Below, piece after piece: positions 43,171-51,592 of a stretch of 64,000 nucleotides of DNA; position 1 is the stretch's first letter; every line of letters starts with the position of its first letter. The notes under the pieces were generated by a model. The model worked only from the letters and a program-made list of their open reading frames with translations, made no database searches and was not told the DNA's origin. The DNA is from Streptosporangium pseudovulgare. GTDB taxonomy: Bacteria > Actinomycetota > Actinomycetes > Streptosporangiales > Streptosporangiaceae. The translations under genes and the position numbers were made by a program. The stretch spans positions 310,001-374,000 of the forward strand of contig NZ_BMQJ01000004.1 of the NCBI RefSeq assembly GCF_014648055.1. Reading direction: 5' to 3'.

Positions 43171-43236
43171 GTGCGGCGCGGACCGGGCCGGGCCGGCGTC
43201 ATCGTGCGGCGCGGACCGGGCCGGGTCAGCGTCGCC
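43171..43236. repeat. Two 33-bp direct repeats at the 3' end of sulfotransferase 3
   Basis: GTGCGGCGCGGACCGGGCCG starts at 43171 and again at 43204. The second copy runs into the stop codon (43226-43228, minus strand) of the sulfotransferase gene. The rest of the 97-bp spacer is GC-rich without other features. Confidence 0.75.
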
Positions 43237-44083
43237 ATGACGGCTCCGCGCCGAGCCACGGTGAGAGCCGGGCGTCGGGCTCCTCGAAGCGAGCGGCCAG
43301 CTCGCGGCGGAGCGGCCCGGGCATCGGGGCGGGCCGCGGCCGGGCGTTGTGCCGTTCGAACCGCGGGTCGCCGAGGTGCGGCAGGCCGAGGAACTCCAGC
43401 ACCCGGTCGTAGACGACCTCCGGATCGGCGAAGAACCGCCCGCTGTCCAGGACGAGCAGCCGGTCCCGGCCGAACAGGGGCTCCAGGCGGGCGAGCTGCT
43501 CGGCGTAACGGCCCCGGGCGAGATAGGCGTGGTGGCGGTGGGCGTGGCTCACCGAGTGCGGGCCGGCGCGCAGGACGTCCTCGGCCCCGGCCAGCCGCTC
43601 CTCCTCCAGCTCCACCGCGCGGGCGAAGTCGGGCTCGGTCTCGAAGCCCCGGGCCAGCTCGTGGGCGTGCGCGGAGAAGGCGCGCTCGACGGGGTCGCGG
43701 ACCAGCACGATCAGCTTCACCCCGGGCAGGTCGCGGGCGATCCGGGGACCGGCGAGCGGGTGGAACAGGTAGTAGGGGGACGATTCGAACGCCTGGGGGC
43801 GGCAGCCGTACCGGCGGGCCAGGCGCGCGGTCCGGGCCCCGAGCGGGAAGTGGGCGCGGTACCACGGAAGACCCCGTTCATAGGCCACGTCGAAGTAGTG
43901 GACGCCCTTGTGGAGCACCGGTTTGAGGATCAGCGGATGCCGCGCCAGCGCCCGGTACAGCGAGGTGGTGCCACAGCGCTGCGCCCCGATGATCAGGAAG
44001 GACGGCAGGAGCCGCTGCCCGGCGGTCAGTCGTCCCACGGCACGGGACACGGCATGGGCCGGGCGCTTCACCCCGGGGATCAC
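43226..44083 (-). CDS. Sulfotransferase domain protein (3 of 3)
   Basis: A 285-residue sulfotransferase of the heparan-sulfate-type group. PAPS loop FLIIGAQRCGTTSLYRALAR, then HPLILKPVLHKGVHYFDVAY (Lys/His contacts), KLIVLVRDPVERAFSAHAHE as the 3'-phosphate site, and HHAYLARGRYAEQLARLEPL followed by LLVLDSGRFFADPEVVYDRV. These are the standard order of motifs for carbohydrate O-sulfotransferases. GTG 44083 has AGAGGAG 6 nt upstream. It is transcribed with, but not overlapping, the flippase. Confidence 0.93.
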   Translation of the reverse strand: MIPGVKRPAHAVSRAVGRLTAGQRLLPSFLIIGAQRCGTTSLYRALARHPLILKPVLHKGVHYFDVAYERGLPWYRAHFPLGARTARLARRYGCRPQAFESSPYYLFHPLAGPRIARDLPGVKLIVLVRDPVERAFSAHAHELARGFETEPDFARAVELEEERLAGAEDVLRAGPHSVSHAHRHHAYLARGRYAEQLARLEPLFGRDRLLVLDSGRFFADPEVVYDRVLEFLGLPHLGDPRFERHNARPRPAPMPGPLRRELAARFEEPDARLSPWLGAEPSWRR

Positions 44084-44119
44084 TATGAACTCCTCTGCGC
44101 GTGGGGATCGGGTCGGAAT

Positions 44120-44169
44120 CCCCCTTCTCTGGAAGGGGGTGGCCTGAGGCGAGGGCCTCCTCGCCTCAG
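44120..44169. terminator. Double hairpin at the end of the phosphotransferase gene
   Basis: CCCCCTT/AAGGGGG (about 44120-44139) is followed by CTGAGGCGAGG (44144-44154) and CCTCGCCTCAG (44159-44169), an 11-bp perfect stem with a 4-nt loop that overlaps the stop codon. Reading leftward it would terminate or weaken transcription from the wzz-side operon into sulfotransferase 3. Confidence 0.65.
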
Positions 44170-45167
44170 ACGAGGGTCTCCTCGAAGTCGACGGCGGGGC
44201 CGAGCCACCGGCCGGGCGGGCCGAGGGGGGAGTGCCCGTCGGCGGCGTGCCGGTCGGCCAGGGCGATGAGGTAGCGGGCGGCGGTCAGCCTGGCCTCGGC
44301 CGCGGTCAGCCCGAACGGAGCCAGGACGCGCAGCGCACGGGCCACGCAGGCGCGGGCCGCGGTGGCGGGGTCGGTACGGCGCAGCGCGCGCTGGAAGAAG
44401 TGGTGGACGGCGTCGAAGCCGAGCGGCACCCCGGTGGCGAACCGCTCCCAGTCCCACACCAGCAGCCGCCCGTCCGGGCCGCGCGCGATGTTCCACGGCG
44501 AGAAGTCGCCGTGCCAGGCGAACCCGTCCGGTCCGCCGGCCTCGTCGTGCCGGGTGAACCCGTCCGGTCCGCCGTCCTGGCCGTCCCGGTGGATCCGGCC
44601 GAGGCGGCTGATCTCGCCGACCGCCTCGACGAGCAGGTCCTCGGGCACGGGGCCGCGCCGTACGGGCAGCGGGGACAGTGCGAGCACGGACAGGCCGCGC
44701 CACGTCCCGTGGTGCAGCACGACCGGGGGGACGACGGTCTTCAGCGGCACGTCCGCCAGCAGACCGAGTGTCCGGGCCTCGTGCGCGACGAGGGCGCGGG
44801 CGCGGTCGGTGTCGCCGATCTTCACGAAGGCGGCCGGGCCGTCCGGGGTGCGGGCCTCCAGGATCGGCTTGCGGTTGGCCCGCCGGGCCGGGCGGACGTG
44901 CAGCACGACCCGGACCGGCGCGCTCAGCGCCTCACCGAGGTAGGTCTCGATGCTGTCCTCCCCGGAGGGGATCATGACCCTCCGGCCGGGGTGCCACCAC
45001 CGCCGCGGCGCGAGTCTGCGGGGGAGCAGGGGGTGCGGGAGCAGGCTGTAGGGGCGGACCTCGCCGGCGCCGGGGAACAGCAGGCGGACGGTCCGGTCGA
45101 GGTAGCGCAGCCGGGCGTGGGCGTCGCCGGCGCGGCCCGCTCGGGGCTCGGTCCGGGGGCTGGTCAA
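44166..45167 (-). CDS. Aminoglycoside-phosphotransferase-fold kinase
   Basis: A 333-residue protein kinase-like phosphotransferase. The N-lobe has AAFVKIGDTDRARALVAHEA (ATP lysine and helix-C Glu). The catalytic loop is FAWHGDFSPWNIA (HGDxxxxN) and the metal motif VWDWERFATG (DxE type), followed by a helical C-lobe. Its substrate is probably a sugar, lipid or amino alcohol of the glycan pathway; nothing suggests drug resistance. TTG 45167 overlaps the ligase stop (TTGA) and has GGAGGAGG 9 nt upstream; ATG 44974 would drop about 65 residues. A direct repeat (GGPDGFTRHDEA, GGPDGFAWHG) precedes the catalytic loop. Confidence 0.75.
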   Translation of the reverse strand: MTSPRTEPRAGRAGDAHARLRYLDRTVRLLFPGAGEVRPYSLLPHPLLPRRLAPRRWWHPGRRVMIPSGEDSIETYLGEALSAPVRVVLHVRPARRANRKPILEARTPDGPAAFVKIGDTDRARALVAHEARTLGLLADVPLKTVVPPVVLHHGTWRGLSVLALSPLPVRRGPVPEDLLVEAVGEISRLGRIHRDGQDGGPDGFTRHDEAGGPDGFAWHGDFSPWNIARGPDGRLLVWDWERFATGVPLGFDAVHHFFQRALRRTDPATAARACVARALRVLAPFGLTAAEARLTAARYLIALADRHAADGHSPLGPPGRWLGPAVDFEETLV

Positions 45168-46678
45168 TCGAACACGCCTCCTCCGCGGACGACCGGCTCG
45201 GAACGGCCGGGGGACGATGCGCCGGAACGGCCGGGGGACGGTGCGCCGGGAGGGCCGGGAAGCGACCCGGAGCGGCGCCGTGGGACGGGAGCACCGCGTG
45301 AGGGGTCCGGATCCCGAGTGCCGGACGGAGTGTTCGGAACGGGGGAGCCGGACGGGGCGTTCGGAACCGGGGAGCCGGGCGAGAGCCGCGGGACCGGGGT
45401 GCCGGTCTGGTTCCGCCACAGGAGCGCGAAGGAGACCAGGTACAGGCCGAGCGGTGTGACCAGCCCGTCGTAGACGAACATGTAGAGCAGGGTGAGGATC
45501 ATCACCAGGACCCCGGCCATCCCGATCGGGCTCCGGTCGCGCCAGTGGCGGCGGACGGCTCCGGCGAAGAAGGCCACGTACAGCGCGGCCCCGGTGAACC
45601 CCTGCGTGATCATCAGGTGCCAGAGCTGGCCGTCGCTGCCCAGCGGGGGATGGCCGCAGGTGTCGCACCAGTCGGTCTTCCCGGTGGTGATCGTGCGGTG
45701 GTTGCCGGTGGCGTTGCGGGTGTTGCCGTAGCCGATCACCGGGGAGGTGCGCGCGGCGGCGACGGTGGCCGAGACGGTGAAGGCGCGGATGTCGTTGCTG
45801 TGCGGGTTGTCCAGGCGCTGGGCGACCATCGTCCGCAGCGGGGAGAGCAGGAGCGCCAGCGCCGCCGCGGCGACGGCCGCGCAGAGCACGGCGCGGGTCC
45901 GGCCGCCCAGGCGCAGCAGCAGGTAGGCCACGCCGACGCCCAGGCCGATCCACAGGCCCCGGTTGAGGGAGTAGACGATCGGCACGGCGGCCAGCGCGAG
46001 CAGCGATGGCACGGCCAGGCGCCGGCGCGGCCCGCCGTACACCCACCAGCCGACCACGAACCAGACGAGCAGCACCGAGACGTTGCTGCCCCAGGCGTTG
46101 GCCCACTCGAAGGGCGCCTCCGGGCGCGGTGAGGCGTGGCCGAGCACCTTCTGCACCTGCGCCGCGGTGGGATGGATCAGGTTGTGGACGAAGGGATTGC
46201 CGCTGACCGCACCGGGCAGCAGCCGCTCGACGGGCGAGGTGAAGTCGGCGTGCGGGGCGACCACCCCCAGCAGACCGCCCGCGACGGTCGTGACGAACAG
46301 CGCGCCCAGCATGCGGACCAGGGTGAGCTGGGGGAGCTCCCGCTCGGTCAGGTTGCCGAGGTAGAGGACCATGATCGTCAGCGAGGCGTAGAGGGCCAGG
46401 CGCATGAGGTATCCCGCGATCCGCCCGGGGCCGAACTCGCCGTAGGTGCCCGGGGGCATCTCGCCGAGCATGAGCGCGCTGACGAGGTATCCGGCCAGCA
46501 GCAGCAGCCAGAGCCCGAAGCCGCGCGGCGTCCTGATCGGCCGTCGCCGCCACAGGACCAGCGCCATCGCCGGGGCGAGCGCGATCACCGACAGTCCGCC
46601 GAGGCCCAGCGCCCACCACAGCGGGTATCCGACCAGCAGCGCGGCGATCGGCCAGGCCGCGCGGTGCGGCAGGGTCAC
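45164..46678 (-). CDS. O-antigen ligase/Wzy-like polymerase family protein
   Basis: A 504-residue membrane protein with about 11-12 helices and one large periplasmic-side loop (about residues 285-345) between two helices. The loop carries the Wzy_C-type residues: SPVIGYGNTRNATGNHRTIT and HPPLGSDGQLWHLMITQGF. Such enzymes polymerise or ligate lipid-linked oligosaccharides. The last about 75 residues are a Pro/Ser/Arg-rich repeat tail (SPVPNAPSGSPVPNTPSG). GTG 46678 overlaps the upstream TGA (GTGA) and starts VTLPHRAAWP. Confidence 0.88.
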   Translation of the reverse strand: MTLPHRAAWPIAALLVGYPLWWALGLGGLSVIALAPAMALVLWRRRPIRTPRGFGLWLLLLAGYLVSALMLGEMPPGTYGEFGPGRIAGYLMRLALYASLTIMVLYLGNLTERELPQLTLVRMLGALFVTTVAGGLLGVVAPHADFTSPVERLLPGAVSGNPFVHNLIHPTAAQVQKVLGHASPRPEAPFEWANAWGSNVSVLLVWFVVGWWVYGGPRRRLAVPSLLALAAVPIVYSLNRGLWIGLGVGVAYLLLRLGGRTRAVLCAAVAAAALALLLSPLRTMVAQRLDNPHSNDIRAFTVSATVAAARTSPVIGYGNTRNATGNHRTITTGKTDWCDTCGHPPLGSDGQLWHLMITQGFTGAALYVAFFAGAVRRHWRDRSPIGMAGVLVMILTLLYMFVYDGLVTPLGLYLVSFALLWRNQTGTPVPRLSPGSPVPNAPSGSPVPNTPSGTRDPDPSRGAPVPRRRSGSLPGPPGAPSPGRSGASSPGRSEPVVRGGGVFD

Positions 46679-47550
46679 CACCGGGCGGCCGCCTCGCCGG
46701 GCGCGGCCAGGCGCCGGGCGCCGGGGCGGGGCCGGGTGGCCGGGCGCTCGGGCAGCCATCGGGCGAGGCCCGCCCCGGCGAGCAGGCCGGTCATCAGGCC
46801 GCTGCCGAGGTACAGCGGGGGGCTGGGCGCGCTGGGCCTGACCGGCGGCACGGCGTCGCTGATCACCGACCCGGGGGTGACGGCGACGGTCCGCAGCGCG
46901 TCGTACCGGAGGGTCAGGCTCGCGGACTGGCGGCCCAGGACGTTCTGCCGGTGGGCGGCCAGGGTGCGTTCGGCGGTGCCTCTGGCCAGGCGGGGCAGCG
47001 CCTCCGCGCCCGTCGCCAGGCTCGTGTTGACCTGGCGCAGCTTGGCCAGGAGCGCCCGCAACTGCGCGTCACGGGCCCGCTCGGCCGACTCGCCGCGGTT
47101 GGCGAGATAGGCCCTGGCGTAGGCGGAGGCCCCGGCGGCGGCGGCGCGAGGATCGGCGGCGGTGTAGGAGAGGCCGAGGACCGAGGTGTTGGGCGGGACG
47201 GAGACCTCGACGGGCCCGGGGGAGCGGCCGAGCAGGGCGCGGACCCGGGCCGCCACGACCGCGGACTTGGCGATCTGGGCCTCGGTGTCGAGGTTGAGCG
47301 GCTCACGCTGGCGGTTGGTGACCTGGTTGACCTGCTCGGGGAGGCCGGTGGGGGAGACGAGCACCTGCGCGGAGGCGGTGTAGGAGGGCGGGACCACCCG
47401 GAGCAGGAGACCGCCGCAGCCGATACCGGCGGTGATGAAGATCAGCAGGATCGGCCACCTGCGGCGGAGCAGGGACGTGTAGTCCGCCAGGTCTCCGCCG
47501 GGGCGGCGGGCGGGCGCGCCCGGGGACGGGCCCGGATGAAACGCCGTCAA
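46675..47550 (-). CDS. Wzz-like chain-length determinant protein
   Basis: A 291-residue polysaccharide co-polymerase. Helix 1 is WPILLIFITAGIGCGGLLLR after DYTSLLRRR; the outer domain has PPSYTASAQVLVSPTG and helical segments (ARDAQLRALLAKLRQVNTSL); the end has the Pro-rich VISDAVPPVRPSAPSPPLYL and a second helix GSGLMTGLLAGAGLARWL. No kinase domain is attached. The TTG 47550 start has GAAGGAGG 10-11 nt upstream. It heads the leftward run wzz, ligase, kinase, and is coupled to the ligase by GTGA. Confidence 0.88.
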   Translation of the reverse strand: MTAFHPGPSPGAPARRPGGDLADYTSLLRRRWPILLIFITAGIGCGGLLLRVVPPSYTASAQVLVSPTGLPEQVNQVTNRQREPLNLDTEAQIAKSAVVAARVRALLGRSPGPVEVSVPPNTSVLGLSYTAADPRAAAAGASAYARAYLANRGESAERARDAQLRALLAKLRQVNTSLATGAEALPRLARGTAERTLAAHRQNVLGRQSASLTLRYDALRTVAVTPGSVISDAVPPVRPSAPSPPLYLGSGLMTGLLAGAGLARWLPERPATRPRPGARRLAAPGEAAARW

Positions 47551-48031
47551 TCGAACGCACCTCCTTCACGGGGATCGACACGGCCCGGTCGACGCGGGCT
47601 TCACGGGCGTCGCCGCGCCTGGAGGCCCTTTCCCTCAGGAGGGGGTCGTCGATGTGCGCCCCTCTCGGGCGGGTCGGCGCTGGGAGAACCCTAGGAACTA
47701 TAGGTCGGCTTTTCGGTTTCCCGGACCGATACACAAGATTTTCTTTAGATTGTTCTCGCCTGTCGCGGCGCGATGGTCAGCGTTTATCGGATATTTCCTA
47801 TTCGCCGCCCTCGCGCGGTTTCCGGCGCGTCGCCACCCGCGCCGGTCCGTCGTTTCCGCAGGCCGTACGGCCTGTGCCCGGCGGCGGCCCGGTCGGTGGC
47901 CGGTGGCGACGCGGTTCGCCGCCGGTGGTGACGCGACCCGGAGTGGAACCCGGGGGAAAGGGCCATGAAGGCGGCGGTACGGCCGGCGTGGAACCCGGCG
48001 AAAAGGTCCGCGAGGGCCGTGGGAAAAGAAT
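47551..48031. promoter_or_regulatory. 481-bp divergent promoter region between wzz-like and GH26-like genes
   Basis: No gene is visible. The middle (47690-47800) is notably AT-richer than the rest of the island, with TATAGGTCGG, ACAAGATTTTCTTTAGATTG and TTTATCGGATATTTCC; on the + strand TTGTTC-like and TTTATC hexamers, and on the minus strand AAATATCC and CTAAAGAAAATC, are candidate promoter parts for both directions. The right part (47850-48000) is GC-rich, with CCGGTGGCGACGCG-like short direct repeats. The length suggests regulated transcription. Confidence 0.5.
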
Positions 48032-49483
48032 ATGGAGGCTGCTTTGCCGGGAATACTGGACTGTCCGAGCGTTTTGCGGAGAAAAGCGGGATTGGCCGTT
48101 TCCGGAGCCTTGATCCTCGTGCCGCTTGTGGCCCTCGGCGCCTGCGGCCCCGCGCCGGCCGGGCCGGGACTCCCGCCGCGCCCCCCGGCGAAGGTCCCGG
48201 GAGTACCCGGAGCGCCCGGAACCCCGGGAACGCCCGGAACCCCGGGAACGCCTGGAGCCTCCGGAACGGCGCCACCTGACGCGTGGCCGCCGGAAACGTG
48301 GCCGTCGGGGACCGGCGCGCCGGAGCCGGGGGCCGCCCGGTCCGACGGCCCACCGGGGCCGCCCTCGCCGGCGGCGCCCTGCGCGGTCACCGACGTCCTC
48401 GTCCCCACCTGCGGGGCGTGGTGGGGCATCGCGCCGGAGGTCTTCACCGGGAGGTCCCCGGCGCGGGCGCTGGAGCGGGCCGAGGCCCGCATGGGCCGCC
48501 GGGCCGGCATCGTGCACGTCTACCACCGGGGCGCGGAGCTGTTCCCCACCGCCGAGGAACGCTCGATCGCCGCCGGTCCCGGCGGTCCCCGGCTGCTGCT
48601 GGTCAACTGGAAGCCGTCCTTCGACCGCACCTGGGCGGAGATCGCCCGGGGCGCGCTGGACCGGCGGATCGACCGGCTGGCCAGGCACATCAGGCGGACC
48701 TTCCCCGGGAGGTTCTTCCTGACCGTCCACCACGAACCGGAGAACGACGTGCGCGAGGAGCCCGGCTCGGGGATGACCGCCGCCGACTACGCGGCGATGT
48801 TCCGGCACGTGGTGACGCGCCTGCGCGAGCGGGGGGTGCGCAACGCGGTCACCGTCATGACCTACATGGGCGCGCCCAACTGGGCCGTCGCGCCGTGGTT
48901 CGCGCGGCTCTACCCCGGCGACGACGTGGTCGACTGGGTCGCCCTGGACCCCTACCTGGACCCCTCCGCCGAGGGCCGGACGGGCTCATCCGCCGGGGCC
49001 GGCCCCTCTGCCGGGATGGACCCCTCTGCCGGGATGGACCCCTCCGCAGGTGCGGATCACCCCGCCGAGGGCCGGACGAACACACGGACGGACCCCTCAA
49101 CCCGGGCGGACCCCTTATCCCGGGCGGATCCCTCCACCCGGACGGGCGGCTTCGCCGGGCTGGTGGACCGGACGCGCCCGGACGCCGCCGGCTGGCCCGG
49201 GTTCCACCGCTGGATGCGGTGGCGCTTCCCGGACAAGCCGATCATGCTCGCCGAGTGGGGCGTGTTCGAGCGCCCCGGCAGGCCCGGCGCCAAGGCGGCG
49301 TTCTTCGCCGCGGTCCGCCGGGAGATGCGGCTCTATCCGCAGATCAAGGCGCTGGTGTACTTCGACTCACCGCGCGCGCCGCGCGGCGACACCCGTTTCG
49401 ACGCCACCGCCGACGCGGCCCGCGCCTTCGCCGACCTCGTCCGCGACCCCTACCTCGGAGCCACCCCGGTGCCGCAGGAGTGA
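48032..49483 (+). CDS. GH26-like glycoside hydrolase lipoprotein
   Basis: A 483-residue exported lipoprotein: hydrophobic segment SGALILVPLVAL, then lipobox LGAC (Cys at about residue 38). A collagen-like PGTPGTPGTPGTPG stretch and Pro-rich linker lead to a TIM-barrel domain from about residue 120: FFLTVHHEPENDVRE carries the acid/base Glu and KPIMLAEWGVFE the nucleophile Glu, as in family 26 mannanases. Between these (about residues 310-370) lies a low-complexity insert of six-residue repeats (PSAGMD, PSTRAD) absent from the family. Its role may be trimming the surface glycan. The 3' end overlaps the convergent permease gene by 117 bp. Confidence 0.75.
   Translation: MEAALPGILDCPSVLRRKAGLAVSGALILVPLVALGACGPAPAGPGLPPRPPAKVPGVPGAPGTPGTPGTPGTPGASGTAPPDAWPPETWPSGTGAPEPGAARSDGPPGPPSPAAPCAVTDVLVPTCGAWWGIAPEVFTGRSPARALERAEARMGRRAGIVHVYHRGAELFPTAEERSIAAGPGGPRLLLVNWKPSFDRTWAEIARGALDRRIDRLARHIRRTFPGRFFLTVHHEPENDVREEPGSGMTAADYAAMFRHVVTRLRERGVRNAVTVMTYMGAPNWAVAPWFARLYPGDDVVDWVALDPYLDPSAEGRTGSSAGAGPSAGMDPSAGMDPSAGADHPAEGRTNTRTDPSTRADPLSRADPSTRTGGFAGLVDRTRPDAAGWPGFHRWMRWRFPDKPIMLAEWGVFERPGRPGAKAAFFAAVRREMRLYPQIKALVYFDSPRAPRGDTRFDATADAARAFADLVRDPYLGATPVPQE
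48970..49150. repeat. 18-bp-type repeats inside the GH26-like gene
   Basis: Runs of 18-bp units encoding PSAGMD (two near-identical copies, 49009-49044) and PSTRAD/PLSRAD (49099-49140), framed by two GAGGGCCGGACG copies (48970, 49068). Coding frame is kept throughout. Confidence 0.75.
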
Positions 49484-50320
49484 CCAGCCCGCGGCTCCGG
49501 CGGCCACCGCCGCGGCGAGGATCCACAGCAGGGCGGCGTTGCCCACGCCGAGGAGCTTCAGCGCCGAGGCCAGCAGCACCACCGCGAGGATCGCCCGGAT
49601 CACCCCGCCGGGGGCCCGGGAGGAGATCCGCGCGCCGACGTAGACACCGGGGATCGAGCCGGCCAGCAGCGAGGTGGTGAGGTCGAGCTGGAAGTCGCCG
49701 AACAGCAGGTGGCCCACGGCGGCCGAGGCGACCAGCGGCACGGCCTGGACGAGGTCGGTGCCGACGAGCTGGTTGGACTTCAGCGCCGGGTAGAGGGCGA
49801 GCAGCGCCACGATGATCAGCGAGCCGGATCCCACGGAGGAGATGCCGACCACGATTCCACCAATCGTACCGACCAGTAAGGTCGGGATTGGGCGCACGAC
49901 AATGGACCCCAGGTCCGCCGAGACGGGCCCTTCGCGCCGCGCCAGCCACGCCTTGGCGACCAGGCCCGCGACGGCCAGCAGCAGCGCGACGCCCAGGGCG
50001 TACTTGATCGTCTGCTGGATCGCCTCGCCGTCCCCGAACGCGCGGGCCACCAGCACCCCGCAGAAGGCGCCCGGCACCGACCCCGCGCACAGCCAGCCGA
50101 CGAGCCGGAGGCTGACCGTGCCGCGCCGCAGGTGGACGAGCCCGCCCACCGGCTTCATCACGGCCGAGGCGACGAGGTCGCTGGAGACGGCGGCCAGCGG
50201 CGGCACGTTGAAGAACAGCATCATCATCGGCGTCATGAGCGCGCCGCCGCCCATGCCGGTCAGCCCGACGATGATCGCGACGAGGAAGGACCCGAGGGCC
50301 AAAGGGAGGTCGATGTCCAT
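49367..50320 (-). CDS. TauE/SafE family anion permease
   Basis: A 317-residue permease with eight helices in two related halves. First half: LGSFLVAIIVGLTGMGGGAL and SSDLVASAVMKPVGGLVHL; second half: VGTIGGIVVGISSVGSGSLI and VGTDLVQAVPLVASAAVGHL, the paired G-x-G-G motifs of the family. Members carry sulfite, sulfate or organosulfonates. It lies 30 bp after cysC on the same strand, so sulfur-anion transport for the island is likely. A Gly/Val/Glu-rich tail of about 35 residues overlaps the end of the GH26-like gene on the other strand. Confidence 0.88.
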   Translation of the reverse strand: MDIDLPLALGSFLVAIIVGLTGMGGGALMTPMMMLFFNVPPLAAVSSDLVASAVMKPVGGLVHLRRGTVSLRLVGWLCAGSVPGAFCGVLVARAFGDGEAIQQTIKYALGVALLLAVAGLVAKAWLARREGPVSADLGSIVVRPIPTLLVGTIGGIVVGISSVGSGSLIIVALLALYPALKSNQLVGTDLVQAVPLVASAAVGHLLFGDFQLDLTTSLLAGSIPGVYVGARISSRAPGGVIRAILAVVLLASALKLLGVGNAALLWILAAAVAAGAAGWSLLRHRGGSEVGVADEVGEGAGRVGGGVETGVAARRAR

Positions 50321-50350
50321 GAGTCGCTCACCACTCCTCGCTCGGGGGTC

Positions 50351-51592
50351 TCAGCGGACCCACCCTCCACGGACCAGCGGATCGAGCACCCGGCCGACGG
50401 CATCCTCGACGGAGACGCCGGTGGTGTCGATGACCAGGTCGGCGTCGTCGGGCTCCTCGTAGGGGTCGGAGACGCCGGTGAACTCGGGGATCAGCCCGGC
50501 GCGCGCCTTGGCGTACAGCCCCTTGCGGTCGCGCCGTTCGCACTCCTCCAGGGGCGTGGCCACGTGGACGAGCAGGAAGTCGCCGCCGACGGCCTCGACC
50601 ATGGCGCGGACCTCGGCGCGGGTCGCGGCGTACGGCGCGATGGGGGCGCAGATCGCCAGCCCGCCGTGCCGGGCGACCTCGGCGGCGACGAACCCGATCC
50701 GGCGGATGTTGAGGTCGCGGTCCTGGCGGGAGAAGCTCAGCCCCGCCGACAGCAGGCGGCGCACCACGTCGCCGTCGAGGTAGGTCACCGTACGGCTGCC
50801 GCGCTCCAGCAGCGCGTCGCGCAGCCCCCGGGCGACGGTGGACTTGCCCGACCCGGACAGGCCGGTGAAGAAGACCACCAGCCCGCGGCGGTGCGGCGGG
50901 CCGGGGATGGTCACCGGCTCGGGGCCGGCCAGGTGCTCGGCGGCGCCGTACGCCTCGGCCACCCGTTCGCGCAGCTCCAGGTCGACGGCCGTCTCCTCGC
51001 GGGGCGCGAGCGGCACCGCGGCCACGAGCGTGCCCTCCGGCAGCAGGTCGCGGGCGCGCAACGCGGCGCGGACCACCGCGGGCCCGCCCTCGCCGAACAC
51101 CAGGGGCAGCAGCAGGACGACCGCGTCCAGCTCCCGGGCGACGGCCCGGATCTCCTCCAGGTCGTCGAGCGGGCCGCGCATGGTGACCGCCAGCGCCGGC
51201 CGTCCGGCCAGCTCCTTGCGGACCTCCTCCGGCGTACGGCGCAGCCGGGCGAACGGCCCGTGCTCGGCCGCGCCCAGCGCCTCCACCGGCCCGGCGGCCA
51301 GGCCGTCGCGCCGTTCGGTGACGGTCAGCACGGCCAGCGCGGCGCCCTCGGGGTCGCGAAGCGTGACGCGGTCGCCGGGGGCGGCCGGGTGGTCCTCGGG
51401 AAGGGCGAGGGTGACGGGCGCCGGCCACGGCGTGCCGTCGGCCAGCGTGCCGTGCCCGGCCACCGCGTGCGCGTCGGCCGGTCCCATGAAGCCGGTGAGC
51501 GGGTGGAACGCGCCCGAGAGCAGCAGCTCCAGGTCGGCCAGCTCGTGGGCGTCGGGGGTGTGCTCGTGCGCCGCCGTCGTCTCCGCCGTCAT
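50351..51592 (-). CDS. cysC: Adenylyl-sulfate kinase with N-terminal ATP-sulfurylase-like domain
   Basis: A 413-residue protein. The C-terminal APS kinase (about residues 220-413) has the P-loop VVFFTGLSGSGKSTVARGL, TYLDGDVVRRLLSAGLSFSR, RDLNIRRIGFVAAEVARHGG, and the lid KGLYAKARAGLIPEFTG; it phosphorylates APS to PAPS. The N-terminal part (ELADLELLLSGAFHPLTGFM, residues about 15-210) looks like the PUA-like and partial catalytic region of ATP sulfurylase but lacks its QxRNP-type nucleotide site, so it is probably not catalytic. This completes PAPS synthesis with the distant cysDN. Confidence 0.92.
   Translation of the reverse strand: MTAETTAAHEHTPDAHELADLELLLSGAFHPLTGFMGPADAHAVAGHGTLADGTPWPAPVTLALPEDHPAAPGDRVTLRDPEGAALAVLTVTERRDGLAAGPVEALGAAEHGPFARLRRTPEEVRKELAGRPALAVTMRGPLDDLEEIRAVARELDAVVLLLPLVFGEGGPAVVRAALRARDLLPEGTLVAAVPLAPREETAVDLELRERVAEAYGAAEHLAGPEPVTIPGPPHRRGLVVFFTGLSGSGKSTVARGLRDALLERGSRTVTYLDGDVVRRLLSAGLSFSRQDRDLNIRRIGFVAAEVARHGGLAICAPIAPYAATRAEVRAMVEAVGGDFLLVHVATPLEECERRDRKGLYAKARAGLIPEFTGVSDPYEEPDDADLVIDTTGVSVEDAVGRVLDPLVRGGWVR

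Noticed and set aside
44166-45167. Aminoglycoside-resistance kinase
   Set aside because: Only the general kinase fold (HGDxxxxN, DxE) is visible, and the gene is coupled to a glycan ligase gene, not to resistance or antibiotic genes.
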